DNA from: Hormiphora californensis
Lineage: Eukaryota; Ctenophora; Tentaculata; Cydippida; Pleurobrachiidae
Direction: 5' to 3'
Assembly (NCBI GenBank): GCA_020137815.1
Contig: CM035351.1
Span: 5,321,792 to 5,385,791 of the forward strand
DNA length: 64,000 nt
Shown: positions 12,434 to 39,060 of the stretch, one piece after another
Position numbering within the stretch: position 1 is the first letter of the stretch
Layout of the letters: the number at the start of each line of letters is the position of its first letter
Notes under the pieces: generated by a model
Told to the model about the DNA's origin: nothing
What the model saw: only the letters and a program-made list of their open reading frames with translations
Database searches by the model: none
Made by a program: the position numbers and the translations under genes

Positions 12434-13358
12434 AGCGAGTGGCGCGTGTGTTTTTGCTCCGTTGCGATTGGTCAGAGACAAGTACAGGCGTGTGCTCGAG
12501 TGCGGGAACCTTGCCAGTGAAAACAGAGTTGTGGCTCCCCAAAGGTGCGGCAACTTTTCCAGAGAATCACGCAAGTGCTGTTATAGATCCGTCAGTATAA
12601 TTAGGGATAGTGCCGGGAGAGAGGGCCCCGCTCTGGAAAATAGCCTGCTTCATGGTAAAGAAGTAGTCAAAACGATACCTAGCACTCAAAATTAGAGATT
12701 TAGCGATCGCTGTTAATTCAAGGCGAGTTAATCGATCCGCTCATCTGCACATCAGTCACGAGTCACATGGGGTAAGGATCCTGATTCACGCCCTAGCTTC
12801 CATTTATAGTTGTACCATCTTTCACCCGGAATATTCGAACCATTCAGTACTTAAAATCATGTACCGGTATCGGAAACTAAATAATTGAATATTAAGGTGC
12901 AGTCGCTCATTACAAAATGTATACAAGTTAATAAGGAGCTGACCCTTTTTTGTTCTCAATGAGACAGTTATCTTGATTTTCACACCCTTCTCCCCAATTC
13001 ACTGCCAAAATGTCAGTTTAGAATTTATTAGCAATACAGGTTATATGTTTGCCTGAACATACTCCCTGTTTGGCCCAATCGGGCTGAAACATGCCAGAAA
13101 ACGTGGACAACTTTTCACAATCAATTGCCATGTTTTTGGGCATGCTATTGCTAAAAACTTCCATTGCATGCGTGTGGTAGAAAATTGAAAATTATGCCCA
13201 TCGGTTAATCCAAAAATATATCAGCAAGTCAATGCCGTGTTTCATTGTCAGTGAGTAAATGAGGACTGTCTCAGTTCTCACGATCTGTCATTCTGTCTGT
13301 CATTCTGTCTTTCATGTCCCTCATGATCATCACATAATCTCATCTTTCCGGCCTAGCT
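12434..13358. other. intergenic, no gene seen
   Basis: This is probably the promoter side of the minus-strand gene ending at 12433. No coding potential with family resemblance and no clear repeat were found. Confidence 0.4.
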
Positions 13359-13675
13359 TTGTCATTTGGTATCCCTTTCAGCCTGTTTGTCTGTCTGTCT
13401 GCCTATCTGTCCCTCAATCATTCGGCAAGTCTTTCTGATTATCTTTCTCTCCGTCTCTCTGTCTGTCTCTTTGTCTGTCACTCTGTCTGCATGTCTCTCT
13501 ATCTCTATCTCTCTGCCCCTCTTTCTTTCTGCCTCTGTCTCTCCGTCTCTCTGTCTATCTGTCTCTCTGTCTGCCTCTCTGTCTGCCTCTCTGTCTGTCT
13601 CTCTGTCTGTCACTCTGTCCGTCACTCTGTCTGTATGTATCTCTATCTCTCTATCTCTCTTTCTCTCTCTCCCTC

Positions 13676-13751
<76 letters not shown>

Positions 13752-13776
13752 CCCCTCTCTCTCTCTCTCTCCCAAC
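13359..13776. repeat. CTGT/CTCT-rich microsatellite block
   Basis: Imperfect (CTGTCTCT)n and (TGTC)n units pass into pure (CT)n towards 13670-13775. Long reading frames across it are composed only of low-complexity S/L/C/V residues and are not genes. Confidence 0.93.
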
Positions 13777-16700
13777 ATGAACTATCTGTATCCTTCCTTC
13801 CTTTTCTCTCTTCAGGTTTTTCGGGAGTGAAGCATTCTCGGCCAATTTTCTTTTCAATCTCTCAGTCCCGGTTGAAGTTTGCAAACAAATATTATAAGGA
13901 TTTTGAAACATCGCCTTTTGCTTATCTTGAAAGATTTCACTGCCACTCTCACTTTGCGGTTGCTCTATCACAGGAAAATCGACTGTAGAGTTAGGTGATG
14001 TATTTGTAAAATGAAAACACTCAATGAGGCAATACTAACTGAGCTCCTGGCCCTGGGACAAAATATTTACAGTTTCCCATTTCCATCCTATGAGCCTGGA
14101 ACACGATGAACTTTGTAATTAGAGAATGCGAATCAGGCCCTGAGGGGAAATTGAGACATTATACCGCTCAAAATACAACTTGGACGCCCAACCATTCTCT
14201 CTACCCCCGATTCTCTCAGCAGTCATTGATCATTATAGCGGTTGAATGTCACCACTAGATGTCAGACTCATAATACGGCTTTCCTTTGTTTTATCCTTTC
14301 TGGGATAACTGCCCCCCCCCTCACCCCTACCTTTTCCCATGTACTTATTGCATGGAACTGAGATGGAACTCCGGGGCGCAAATTGGTACCGATGCAATCC
14401 TTGGCCTTGAAAAGATAATTGAAATTGGGAGAGAAAGAGAACAAGAAAGATCCGATAAGAGAGAGAGAGGGGTTGGAAAAGGGTTTATAAACAAAATAAT
14501 TGCAAGGATCAGGGCTAAATGGAAGGACTTGTAACTCAAAATTACTTAATGAGAAAATTATAAGGGGCAGGTGCTTGAGATCCTCTTGTATTTATCCCTC
14601 TTTGGAGTTTGTGATGACAGCAAACCAATGTGCTCATGTTTACGCCTGGGTACCTTGCACTTGTGTGGAGGATATAAAATGCGACAAATTGCAAAATTGC
14701 GGCTGTTTACAACCCGGTAAATGACGGGATGGCGGCGATGCTTAGCACGGCGAAGTAGCGCACTCCAAGCATAATTACAGTGGGCTCAATAATTATAGAT
14801 CAAAGGAGGGAGAGCACTCTGTATCAGTTTGTCTGTGCAGGAATTGGGGATTGGTGATGTGGAAAGACACGAAGGAGTTGCGATTTGAGCCCAGGTGGGC
14901 CCATTTGGCTATCTATCATACCAATTTCTCCCTAGTTTGAGTTAGAAGTGAATCATGTAATCACGTGTGCTTAGCATTGGCGGGACTTCGATTGTCGAAT
15001 GATACAAAAAAAGCTAAGTCGAAAGCGGTAATTATGAAATTAGACAGTAGTTATTTACCTTTGATCTCACTTTCAAGTGCCCTCCACTTTCGCGTTCAGG
15101 AACTGTACCTACGTGTCGACCACATGAGTGATGGGGGACAGTGAAAAATACAAAAGTACTTTAATCATGATAGTTCCATAATTGCCGGTCGTATATCGAG
15201 AGTTTCTCCAGCCGGATCGTCAAAATGGTACCCATGGTAATTACGCTAGACAGTATGGGTTTTGGAATCACGCCAAAACTTTTGTCGCACAACTGATATA
15301 ATTTGACTTTGCTATTATGATCATAGCGTTGTAGGTATATCACTAACAAGTCTAGACGCTCTCTTTCTCTCTATCTTTCTCTCTCTCACTCTCGCAGTCT
15401 CCCTCTCTCTCAGTCGATCTCCCTCTCTTTCTGCTTCTAATGACTAGTGCAGGGTGTTATAATTTACCCAGGCTGGTATATAATCCCCGGGGAATTCCTA
15501 AATAGTTAATTATCATGTAATGACTTAAACTAACGCCGTAATAATATTCAACTCGTGCCAATTAGCTTCTTCATCACACTTCTTTAGTGGGAGATGGGAC
15601 CCTGTTCGACCCTTTCTCTCCACACCCCCAAGGGAGATTGTTATGGATGGATATTTCACCAGCTTCTCTCTCTCAGTCTATATTCATTCCTGCCGTGCCG
15701 CCGTCAGTTGGCGGTTGTATTTGACTGCCTCCTACAAACCGCTATCCATGGGAGCTCAGAGATATATTTGGCAGTAAAACTAGGATGGCACACTATGATA
15801 CCCCCACACCTGTGCGTTTTGTAAGTTCGAGGGACCATGATATGAAGCACAAAATAAACGATAGCAAACACACTGTCATTTTCATCTTTCCCTTCTCCGA
15901 TCCCCCAAATCTTCCGCCCCTTTCCCCTTTTTCTATATGCTATTACATACTTCGGTAGACAAGGGTCACCCCGGCCCTAAAAAATCTCCAAAGAGGTATT
16001 CATTGGATCACCCTATCAGGGTGACCCTGAACCATAAAATCAATCATGCAATGAATCCATGAATTGACTACACTTTTTAGCCACTTAAATTTTGGCCCGG
16101 CCATGATATTACATTTGTTTACAAAATAGAGTACCTGGCCGCACCCCAAAGGTTTTTAACTTCCAAAACTTTGTTATTATACGGATAACCATGTCAAAAC
16201 AAGATGATACACACCGTGCACCCCCATCTGAAGTTGCTCCAAGATTAGTGGAGGTGATGAATAAGCCATTCATTGGTAATTATCGTTCCCTAGCTCACAA
16301 CAATATTTTTAATTTTTGGCAGTTTTTGTGTGGGAATAATCAACACATTGGCACGGGCAAAACTCCCAATTGCATGGGTGGCTATGTGATGTGTTAACAC
16401 TCTAGTTTGGCACGTGTGGGGGTGGTGGTTGTTATGTCGGCGCCTGCCCTCGGCAAAAAACACACTTCGCAGCACAAGAGAGAGCGGCATTCTGGGGCTT
16501 CTAGTGAGAACCTTCACGGAACCGCAGATCGATGCCAAGTAACGTGTGAGAACGTGTAGTTTTGACAAAGTTTGATAGGTGTGGACATGAGATTAAACAA
16601 GTCGCCACACTTAACAAATTATAGGAAGGCCATTAAGCCATTCAGTCTGGCGCCTCAAGGACAATGCAGCAGCTGCATTGTTCTAGGGTTGTCATGCTGG

Positions 16701-16811
16701 CCCTTTCTGGGGCTAAGGAATGGTAGCCTTGATAAAGTTCACATTACGTCACTGCTACTACCGGTTACAGTGTTCAGACTGTCTCCCTCAGAATCAGTTA
16801 TGAGTTAGGAC
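13777..16811. other. gene-poor intergenic stretch
   Basis: Apart from short CT-rich patches (about 15360-15435) and an odd G/A-rich patch near 14430-14475, I see no gene, RNA or repeat I can name. Short open frames here have no recognisable domain and no supporting splice structure. Confidence 0.4.
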
Positions 16812-17108
16812 ACAGTTAGTGCACAGTTAGGACACATTTAACGCACAGTTAGGACACATTTAGGGCACAGTTAGGGCACATTTAGGACAAATTTAGGGCA
16901 CATTTAGGACACAGTTAGGACACATTTAGCGCACAGTTAGGACATATTTAGGACACAGTTAGCACACATTTAGGGCACAGTTAGGACATATTTAGTGCAC
17001 AGTTAGGACACATTTAGGGCACAGTTAGGACATATTTAGTGCACAGTTAGGACACATTTAGGACACAGTTAGGACATATTTAGTGCACAGTTAGGACACA
17101 TTTAGGAC
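16812..17108. repeat. 11-bp minisatellite, about 27 copies
   Basis: The repeat unit is ACAGTTAGGAC alternating with ACATTTAGGGC-type variants, in strict 11-bp register across 297 bp. The alternation of 'GTTAGGAC' and 'TTTAG' units gives a higher-order 22-bp period. Each unit contains a TTAGG/TTAGGG-like core, but the 11-bp period shows it is not a telomeric array. Confidence 0.92.
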
Positions 17109-18169
17109 ACCACTCACATGAACCAGTTATGACAATGGTCGAAGTAAGGACATATCTCACCGGTAAATTTAGGGTGACAGTCACGACACAAGAACAAGCT
17201 TCGAAATGTTTCCATTTCTTGAATTACTCTGAATTAATTCATGAAGTTTGGGAAGCTTGTCCTTGTAGAAATGGAAAAGTCGAGATTTTATCAAGTAAAC
17301 GAATCCATCCATCAAGTAAGTATATAACTGTCCAATTAAATAGATCAAAATTGACCATAAAAACAAACTCATTTACACGTAATCCTCCAGGCGACTAGAT
17401 CACTTCCTTATCAATGAAAAAGCAAAGATGAAACATGAAAAAAAACTAGGCCAAGTTTCTTAAGTTTAGTCTAGTCACCGGAAAAGGAGATAATGGGTAT
17501 ATCTTGGCAATAGGCTTTCTTTGGGGTGCAAAAAATAACGTATTGATCTCATAATGATGCAAATTTTCTCCACTCTTCTTTTTCAATCTACAGTCTCTAT
17601 CTGGCTCGGTCACATTATATTTATATAATATATTCTGATGGGTAAATGAAACATAACAACAACAAATTTAGAGTCCATCTCTGTTTTTCGCTCTCTGATC
17701 GAGTCTCTCGTTCTCTGTCAGATACATTTATCACTGTATTACAGCTCTGGTCGTCCTCTCATGCGTGTCATTCAACACGTCGAGACTCGTCACAGTTCCG
17801 TCTCCTCCGCGTGGCTGTGACTCCCCACGCTACTGCAGCTTCGCTCCTCGAAGTACGATAACCTGGAAGAACGGGTGGTTAGAATGAGCGATACACCGAG
17901 AGAAGGGACCGACTTGACTTGACGGATTTGGTAAAGACGGATTTGTTAGAAAGAAGAGACGGAAATGAGAAATTGAGCGCTGTTTCAGAGGGAAGAGAAG
18001 GGTTGAGGGGAGGGTTGAGGGGTGGAGCCAAAAATCTGGATCTAATTGGTGTTGACAAGAAACTTAAGTAGCGGAATGTTTTACAGGCTGAGCTAATACT
18101 GTAACGTGTACTGGACGTCACGAAATACTGCTACACAGAGTACTGGAAGCAGCTCAATCTTGCGGCAAT
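17109..18169. other. intergenic, no gene recognised
   Basis: An 89-codon open frame at 17129-17398 has no recognised domain and no clear context, so it is not called. A final exon of the MCC-like gene could lie in 17.9-18.2 kb but none with an MCC-type C-terminal PDZ-binding motif was seen. Confidence 0.35.
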
Positions 18170-18234
18170 ATTTGGTAACGAAGTTACCCCTCCCTTGCCA
18201 GCGCACCCTACGAGAGGGTTTATTTCGTATCCAA
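18170..18234. mobile_element. short foldback element of the TTGGTAACGAAG family, copy A
   Basis: The element begins TTGGTAACGAA (18172) and ends TTCGTATCCAA (18234), imperfect inverted repeats matching 9 of 11. Inside is a small hairpin, ACCCT-ACGAG-AGGGT. The 7-bp sequence CGGCAAT occurs directly before it (18163-18169) and directly after it (18235-18241), consistent with a target-site duplication. The first about 34 bp match copy B at 54167 except for one base. Confidence 0.7.
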
Positions 18235-18315
18235 CGGCAATCTACGCAGTATGATACCGGTAACTGACTGAACAGCTAAACTGACTGAACAGGTACTGAA
18301 CTGAATGACACAGTG

Positions 18316-33169
<14,854 letters not shown>

Positions 33170-35215
33170 TATTATTATTATTATTAAATCTGTTTACAAT
33201 AATTTGACACTGTCAATATTGTCCTCCTATTTGCGAGGAAAATGGAACTCTCTAGGTCTCTTTCACACTTTCTCAGCTGTCAGATCATACAAAAAAATAT
33301 AAAATGTCGATTAAAATACTGATTAGATAATGATTGTGATTAAAATATATTGTAAATTGATTAAATAAGTTAGTTAAAAATTCACTCCTTGGAGTGCGAT
33401 TCGTACACAGTGTGTACGTCTCGTGCTGGTCAGTTATACATTTACAATTGATTAAAATTTAAACCTATTACACAAGTAGTTCATCTCCAAATAAAGATTG
33501 TTCTATCACAGCTCTAACTAGCTTTCTAAAGTTCGATTTTACCTGTTTGTCTTTGGAGAAAATTAGTGGAAGATGGAAGTTCATTTCATAGGAAGATATC
33601 ACCCTTAGTTCCTCACGGAGCTCTTCCACATCTTTTATCGCAGAACATTCGAACAATTTGTGGGATGTTGAATCTGGGAGTTGGCCACATTCAAGACAAT
33701 TGGGAACTGTGAGTGATCGCTCGTATCTCAGGTAACTGAAGCTGAAGTCTTGAAAGCGTAAGGATCTGCCGTGTACAAAGTCTAAGACCTGAGATGAGTT
33801 CTGTCGGGACATGTTTCTTGGAACTATGGGGAAATCCAAAATGGCCTCTGAGTTTATAAGGCTGGCGAGCTCTTCTTGAGAGTGAATAGGAAGTATGCTG
33901 AAAGGGTCATCTCGAGTCAAATGGTTAATCGATGATTTGAGTGACCGGTCCCATAAACTACATTTGTACTGTCTCATTTCCTCTTTTGAGTACAGGAAAG
34001 TGTCCGGCTCTAAACTTCCCAAGTTAATAGTTCTGATTGAATCTCTGTTAGAATCCTGGATCTGCACACCGTCTAGTTGATTCGACTTCCAAACCAAATA
34101 CCTTTTGGTAGCAGCAATCTGCCAGAAGAACACATGATTTTGTTCCGCTTCAATTTGTAGTAGTTTAGCTGATATATTATCTTTAGCTGCAAGGCCTTTT
34201 AGGACAAATTTGGTTACCACTGTTTCCACAAGAACGTCAATAGGAGGTACGCATGCTAGGAGTTCTGACAGAGGTTTGGCTATGTGAACTTGTCCCCCTG
34301 TTATCTTCAGCCGTGCTCGGGAAAGAAGATCTCCGAAGAAGTCCGTTCGCTGTCTTAACCAAACTGGTGCTGCATAAAGGATCTTTGTCAAGATTACTGT
34401 TCTGAATAGTAGCGAAAGCCCCGAACTGTTAATCCCTGTCAGTCGACCAGTCATTGAGGTTAATGTGTTCCAGTTAAACCAGCATCTTTTCAGTACATCA
34501 GCAGCATGAGTCATGAAATTTAAGTTACTATCAATGTAAACCCCAAGGACTTTACTATTCTTGGCAAAAGAGACAACTTTATTTCCAATCTTCAGTTGCT
34601 GAGGTGATGCACTATCATCTGATGAACCCCTTGGTCTGATGATGACAATCTCTGTTTTATTTCTATCGCAGTTCACCGCTAGTCTCCACTTCCGACACCA
34701 GTTGTGAATGTAGTCCAAAACTATTGCCATAGTTCTCTCGCATTGAGTCTGGTCTCCAAAAACCAACACAGATCCGTCGTCGGCGAACTTAAATGCTTCA
34801 GTCCTACATCTCACCTCCTCCGGCATATTTTTGGTGCAGAGTAAGTCAGAGATGTAGAGAATGAATAGGATTGGAGAGAGGACTGCCCCCTGGGGAAGGC
34901 CTACTCTTCCACATCTACGGAGTGGGCCAAGAACTCCATTGATCTTCAAACGAACACTTCTTTGTGAAAGCATGTTGTCGATAAGGTTCAACAGCATTCC
35001 ATTGATTCCAAGTTTATGGAGCTTCACAATCAAACACTCATGGGGAACTGAGTCAAAAGCTTTTTGGAAATCTATACACAACAGAAAGGCTGTCAGCTTT
35101 CTTCTGCGTGTTTCATGAACGGTCGATAGCAGCTTGAAGAGATAGCGAGTGGTGTTTCGTGCCGGTAGGAAGCCCTCTTGTTCCTCATCTGGTATTGATT
35201 CCATGGCGCAAAGAT
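33170..35215 (-). mobile_element. non-LTR (LINE) retrotransposon, 5' truncated
   Basis: The minus strand carries one intact frame of 578 codons (35204-33468) for the reverse transcriptase palm and thumb. Motifs in order: 'EEQEGFLPARNTTRYL', 'AFLLCIDFQKAFDSVPH', 'GLPQGAVLSPILFILYISD', the catalytic 'FKFADD' box, and 'SKVLGVYIDSNLNF'. Near the end is a Cys/His cluster, 'CLECGQLPDSTSHKLFEC', typical of LINE C-termini. The 3' side ends in a TAA-type repeat near 33170-33186. The endonuclease and the RT N-terminus are absent, so the copy is 5' truncated, but the surviving frame has no stops. It is of a different type from the fragment at 1-1128. Confidence 0.9.
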
Positions 35216-35986
35216 CTTTAATTCTTAGTCCTTAACCCATCGGGCCTACAATATCTGCCCTCCTCAGCACTTCGAAGGGGAACTCGGCACGGTTTATAAC
35301 ATCTCCGTAACAGAATTTCTCCTTACGAAATGTCCACTGTCGAGACCGCCTCCCAAACCGACTAAATCCACGCCCCTTCTTCTTTTGTCCATCGTGTAGT
35401 ATAATTGTTTATTGCCCTACCTCTATCATCTCTGACAGCTGACTGACCTCCCCTCTCGACTCAAAGTTTGAGTCTCAAACGAGTGACATATGCAGTGCGG
35501 GAAGGCAGCACTTTTCAGCTCAAATGAACTGTCAGCCGCTACAACAAATATGTAACCTTCTCCTCACGACTAATCTTCTACCTCACGGATATTCAGAGTT
35601 TTTGTTATTCTCTCTGTGGCTGGACAAATGAATCAGACGGGTATAATGACGCTACCAGTTTCGAGGATCTACCTCTTCATCGGGCTACAAAAATAAATAG
35701 TGTTAATTATAAATATATAGTAAAAACTAAAATCACACACGTCAATCAACATAAAATTATAAATCAGCACTTTAATAATAAACTAAACACTGTACAGAGG
35801 AGCAAGTCTCATATGAACAGTACAGAGTGAACTGAAGTTACCGTTACAATACAGCAGGTGAGATGAAGTGATAAACAAATAGGGCGTGCATGAGGTGATA
35901 CACAAGGACTATCACAAATTAATACAAACTATTACGCACACAAACACACGAACCCACTGGACAACAACAACAACAGCAACTAAATA

Positions 35987-36598
35987 TTAAATTAAATATC
36001 TCGTAAGTTCGGAACATTCCTCTTTATTGTTCATACCAGGTCTCAGTTTCTGTATATACATGGCCTCTAAAATTTTCCTCTTTAAAATGTTTCTCTCGGT
36101 GGTTAATATCTTAAAACTGAGTTTAGGGGGTGTGTTTTTATGACGTGATGTGTAATGAATGGCTAGAGGGGTATCAATGTAGCTCGGCGCATTAGGATTG
36201 TTAGCATTGCGGGAATGTTCTGACAATCTGTCGTGTACCGACCTACAAGACTCTCCCACATAGATTTCACCACACAATAAACATGTTATCTGGTACACTG
36301 GTGACATGGTGTTACACGAGCCCTTCTCGAGTCTTTCACAAATATTACAATTTTTCGCAAGACACTCTAGATTGTCGTGAGGACGTGAGCTACATAGCAT
36401 GTCTCTCAAGCGGGTGCCTGGGGTGAAGACTAAATCGATTGGCAGAGCTCTGGCGGTGATAAACTTACGTATTTCACCACTCACAGTTTCAGAAACATAC
36501 GGTAATTTCAACATCACATTGTTATTACCCTTTGTCAACCTACCCCGGGTTCTCTGTTCTCCAAATTGGAGAACAGAGAACCCGGGGTAGGTTGACAA
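35987..36598 (-). mobile_element. Penelope-like element C-terminus with GIY-YIG endonuclease, left arm
   Basis: The 203-codon frame lacks a reverse transcriptase but shows the linker 'LPYVSETVSGEIRKFITA' and a GIY-YIG nuclease: the Cys pair and 'EIYVGESCRSVHDRLSEH' core, then 'LAIHYTSRHK' and 'RKILEAMYIQKLRPGMNN', the usual Penelope ending with the catalytic Glu. It is 5' truncated at the palindrome centre. It is identical to the right-arm copy except for residue 12, which straddles the centre. Confidence 0.88.
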
Positions 36599-37143
36599 AG
36601 GGTAATAACAATGTGATGTTGAAATTACCGTATGTTTCTGAAACTGTGAGTGGTGAAATACGTAAGTTTATCACCGCCAGAGCTCTGCCAATCGATTTAG
36701 TCTTCACCCCAGGCACCCGCTTGAGAGACATGCTATGTAGCTCACGTCCTCACGACAATCTAGAGTGTCTTGCGAAAAATTGTAATATTTGTGAAAGACT
36801 CGAGAAGGGCTCGTGTAACACCATGTCACCAGTGTACCAGATAACATGTTTATTGTGTGGTGAAATCTATGTGGGAGAGTCTTGTAGGTCGGTACACGAC
36901 AGATTGTCAGAACATTCCCGCAATGCTAACAATCCTAATGCGCCGAGCTACATTGATACCCCTCTAGCCATTCATTACACATCACGTCATAAAAACACAC
37001 CCCCTAAACTCAGTTTTAAGATATTAACCACCGAGAGAAACATTTTAAAGAGGAAAATTTTAGAGGCCATGTATATACAGAAACTGAGACCTGGTATGAA
37101 CAATAAAGAGGAATGTTCCGAACTTACGAGATATTTAATTTAA
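36532..37143 (+). mobile_element. Penelope-like element C-terminus with GIY-YIG endonuclease, right arm
   Basis: Mirror image of the left-arm frame, with the same GIY-YIG motifs and the same stop. The two frames overlap head to head by 67 bp across the palindrome centre. Downstream of the stop about 400 bp of shared 3' sequence continues to 37542, then 43 bp of unshared sequence. Confidence 0.88.
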
Positions 37144-37446
37144 TATTTAGTTGCTGTTGTTGTTGTTGTCCAGTGGGTTCGTGTGTTTGTGTGCGTAATA
37201 GTTTGTATTAATTTGTGATAGTCCTTGTGTATCACCTCATGCACGCCCTATTTGTTTATCACTTCATCTCACCTGCTGTATTGTAACGGTAACTTCAGTT
37301 CACTCTGTACTGTTCATATGAGACTTGCTCCTCTGTACAGTGTTTAGTTTATTATTAAAGTGCTGATTTATAATTTTATGTTGATTGACGTGTGTGATTT
37401 TAGTTTTTACTATATATTTATAATTAACACTATTTATTTTTGTAGC

Positions 37447-37482
37447 CCGATGAAGAGGTAGATCCTCGAAACTGGTAGCGTC
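37447..37482 (+). ncRNA. hammerhead-ribozyme-like core in the Penelope 3' region (candidate; mirror copy at 35648-35683 on the minus strand)
   Basis: The segment reads CCGATGA, then a GAGG/CCTC stem with a five-base loop, then GAAAC, and ends in GTC. This order matches a hammerhead core (CUGANGA, stem II, GAAA, NUH cleavage site). Penelope-like elements are known to carry hammerheads. Here the second core base is C instead of U and there is one extra A before stem II, and I cannot build a convincing stem I, so it may be inactive or coincidental. Confidence 0.35.
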
Positions 37483-37699
37483 ATTATACCCGTCTGATTC
37501 ATTTGTCCAGCCACAGAGAGAATAACAAAAACTCTGAATATCAAACATGAGGCTAATAAACAGTTATCCGATCACCCAACTGTCAACCTCACGGATAGAT
37601 GTGCGAATTTTCTATGCAAATACACCCTCACGCCCCTTCATTCGCCAACTCTAAAGACATGTAAAGATATGAGTTTAGCAAGAAACAGCCGTAAGGGTC

Positions 37700-39060
37700 C
37701 AGACTCCAGTTAGAGATTTTGCGACTGAAGTTAGTTACAATGAAGCAGGCCCCTACTGACACTGCTGACACTGCCGCGCGCGCTACTTTAGATGCAAATC
37801 ACATCGAAAACCCTGCTAGTCAACGAAGATTTGGCGCGCACAGGGACTCTCCCAGCTTGCGCCAGTTGCAGATTGGAGGCTGGCGCCAGAAACTGGAGCC
37901 AGCCTCCAATCTGCAACTGGAGCGTACGGCTTCTCTCCGTTAGTAATGGATACAGCTAACGCGTTTCAGAAGGTCCAAGGTCCTGGAGACACTCTCATCC
38001 CAAATTTCCAAAAAAAATTGTCAAACGCGGCTGACACATCCGACAGTGCGGGACGAGCCAGCGCTTGGCCTATGCTACAGGCCCTAGAAGCCGTGGAAAA
38101 CGCGCGCACTTGGGGTCTGCAGCGCATGCCAAAGCCAGCGCTTTCCAAAAGAAGAAACTTGAAAAACTGTTTGGCTCTGTTTAAAAAAGTTCTGAGCTTC
38201 TATTTAAAAACGCTGCGCGTTTCAGCTTTTTTGAAAAAGAGTGCTGCAAATTGGGTGAAATGAGCGCTGCGGCTAAAACACATTTCGAAAACGCTGCAAA
38301 TGGCGAGCCGCGCAGTATTTTCACTCGGCGCGGGTTCGGTTAAAGTCGGATTTTTTGAAGTTGTCACCCCCCTTCTCGTGCGCGGAATGTTTTTGCGCGT
38401 CACATCACATGTTAGCGTGTGGTGTGCGCGTCAAAATTGATAAATTTCACATGCGCGGTCATTTTGGGGTGACAACTTCAAAAAATCCGACTTTATCGTA
38501 ATTTTTTGCCTGAACCAAATTTCAAAATCAAGAAAAACGACCCGTTTCCTCCTGTTTTTTCGACTTTTAGGGCACGAAGGAACGGGGAATAAGCGAATTT
38601 TTCATTCTTGATGAGCTGTGGCAAAAGCAACATTGGCTTGGATCATCACATCTGCACTGAAATCAGTTCAAACGCTACGAAAAGCATCATTTGCTTAGCG
38701 TATGAACACCGGAAAGTCTTGGCATGCGCTGCAGGCCCCAAGTGCGCGCGTTTTCCACGGCTTCTAGGGCCTGTAGCATAGGCCAACGGAAAGTCCGGAG
38801 ACCAAATCCGGAGACCAAATTCATAGCACCTAAATTGCCAAGTTAGACAATATTTAAACGCGATGACAAAAATTCGCAGTAAATTTCTGCACCATCTCTC
38901 TGACCTCAAACCTGTTAAAACAAGTTAACGTTGACGGTTGAAGTTGACATCTTTTACTTTGATCAGCGGACAGTGGTGTTTGTCAGCCTGACGAAGAGGA
39001 TTGGCCCACTGTCCCCTGACAATGTCAGGGGACAGTTGGCCAAATGCCAATCCTCTTCAT
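37700..39060. repeat. nested inverted-repeat (foldback) region
   Basis: Four separate inverted repeats lie here. A 23-bp perfect hairpin is at 37862-37884/37898-37920. A 68-bp pair with one mismatch is at 38065-38132/38719-38786. A 30-bp perfect pair is nested inside it at 38341-38370/38466-38495. A hairpin at 38993-39021/39023-39058 contains the words GAAGAGGATTGGC and CTGTCCCCTGACA. No transposase or other protein is recognisable. Confidence 0.75.

Larger units (their letters stand above)
35588..37542. repeat. near-perfect 1,955-bp palindrome of Penelope-like element fragments
   Basis: The two arms (35588-36564 and 36566-37542) are reverse complements around a single central A at 36565. 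Spot checks at five points in each arm show no mismatch. Each arm encodes the same Penelope-like C-terminal protein, reading outward. A 12-bp direct repeat, ACCTCACGGATA, lies at 35580-35591 on the left edge and at 37586-37597, 43 bp beyond the right arm, a candidate target-site duplication. Confidence 0.93.

Noticed and set aside
16812-17108. Interstitial telomeric repeat
   Set aside because: The TTAGG core recurs every 11 bp rather than 5 or 6 bp.
17129-17398. 89-codon open frame with a CPC-type motif
   Set aside because: No homology, splice context or promoter could be seen; length is within chance expectation.
35588-37542. Two independent GIY-YIG host genes
   Set aside because: The sequences are mirror copies of one Penelope C-terminus lacking start context and sharing noncoding flanks.
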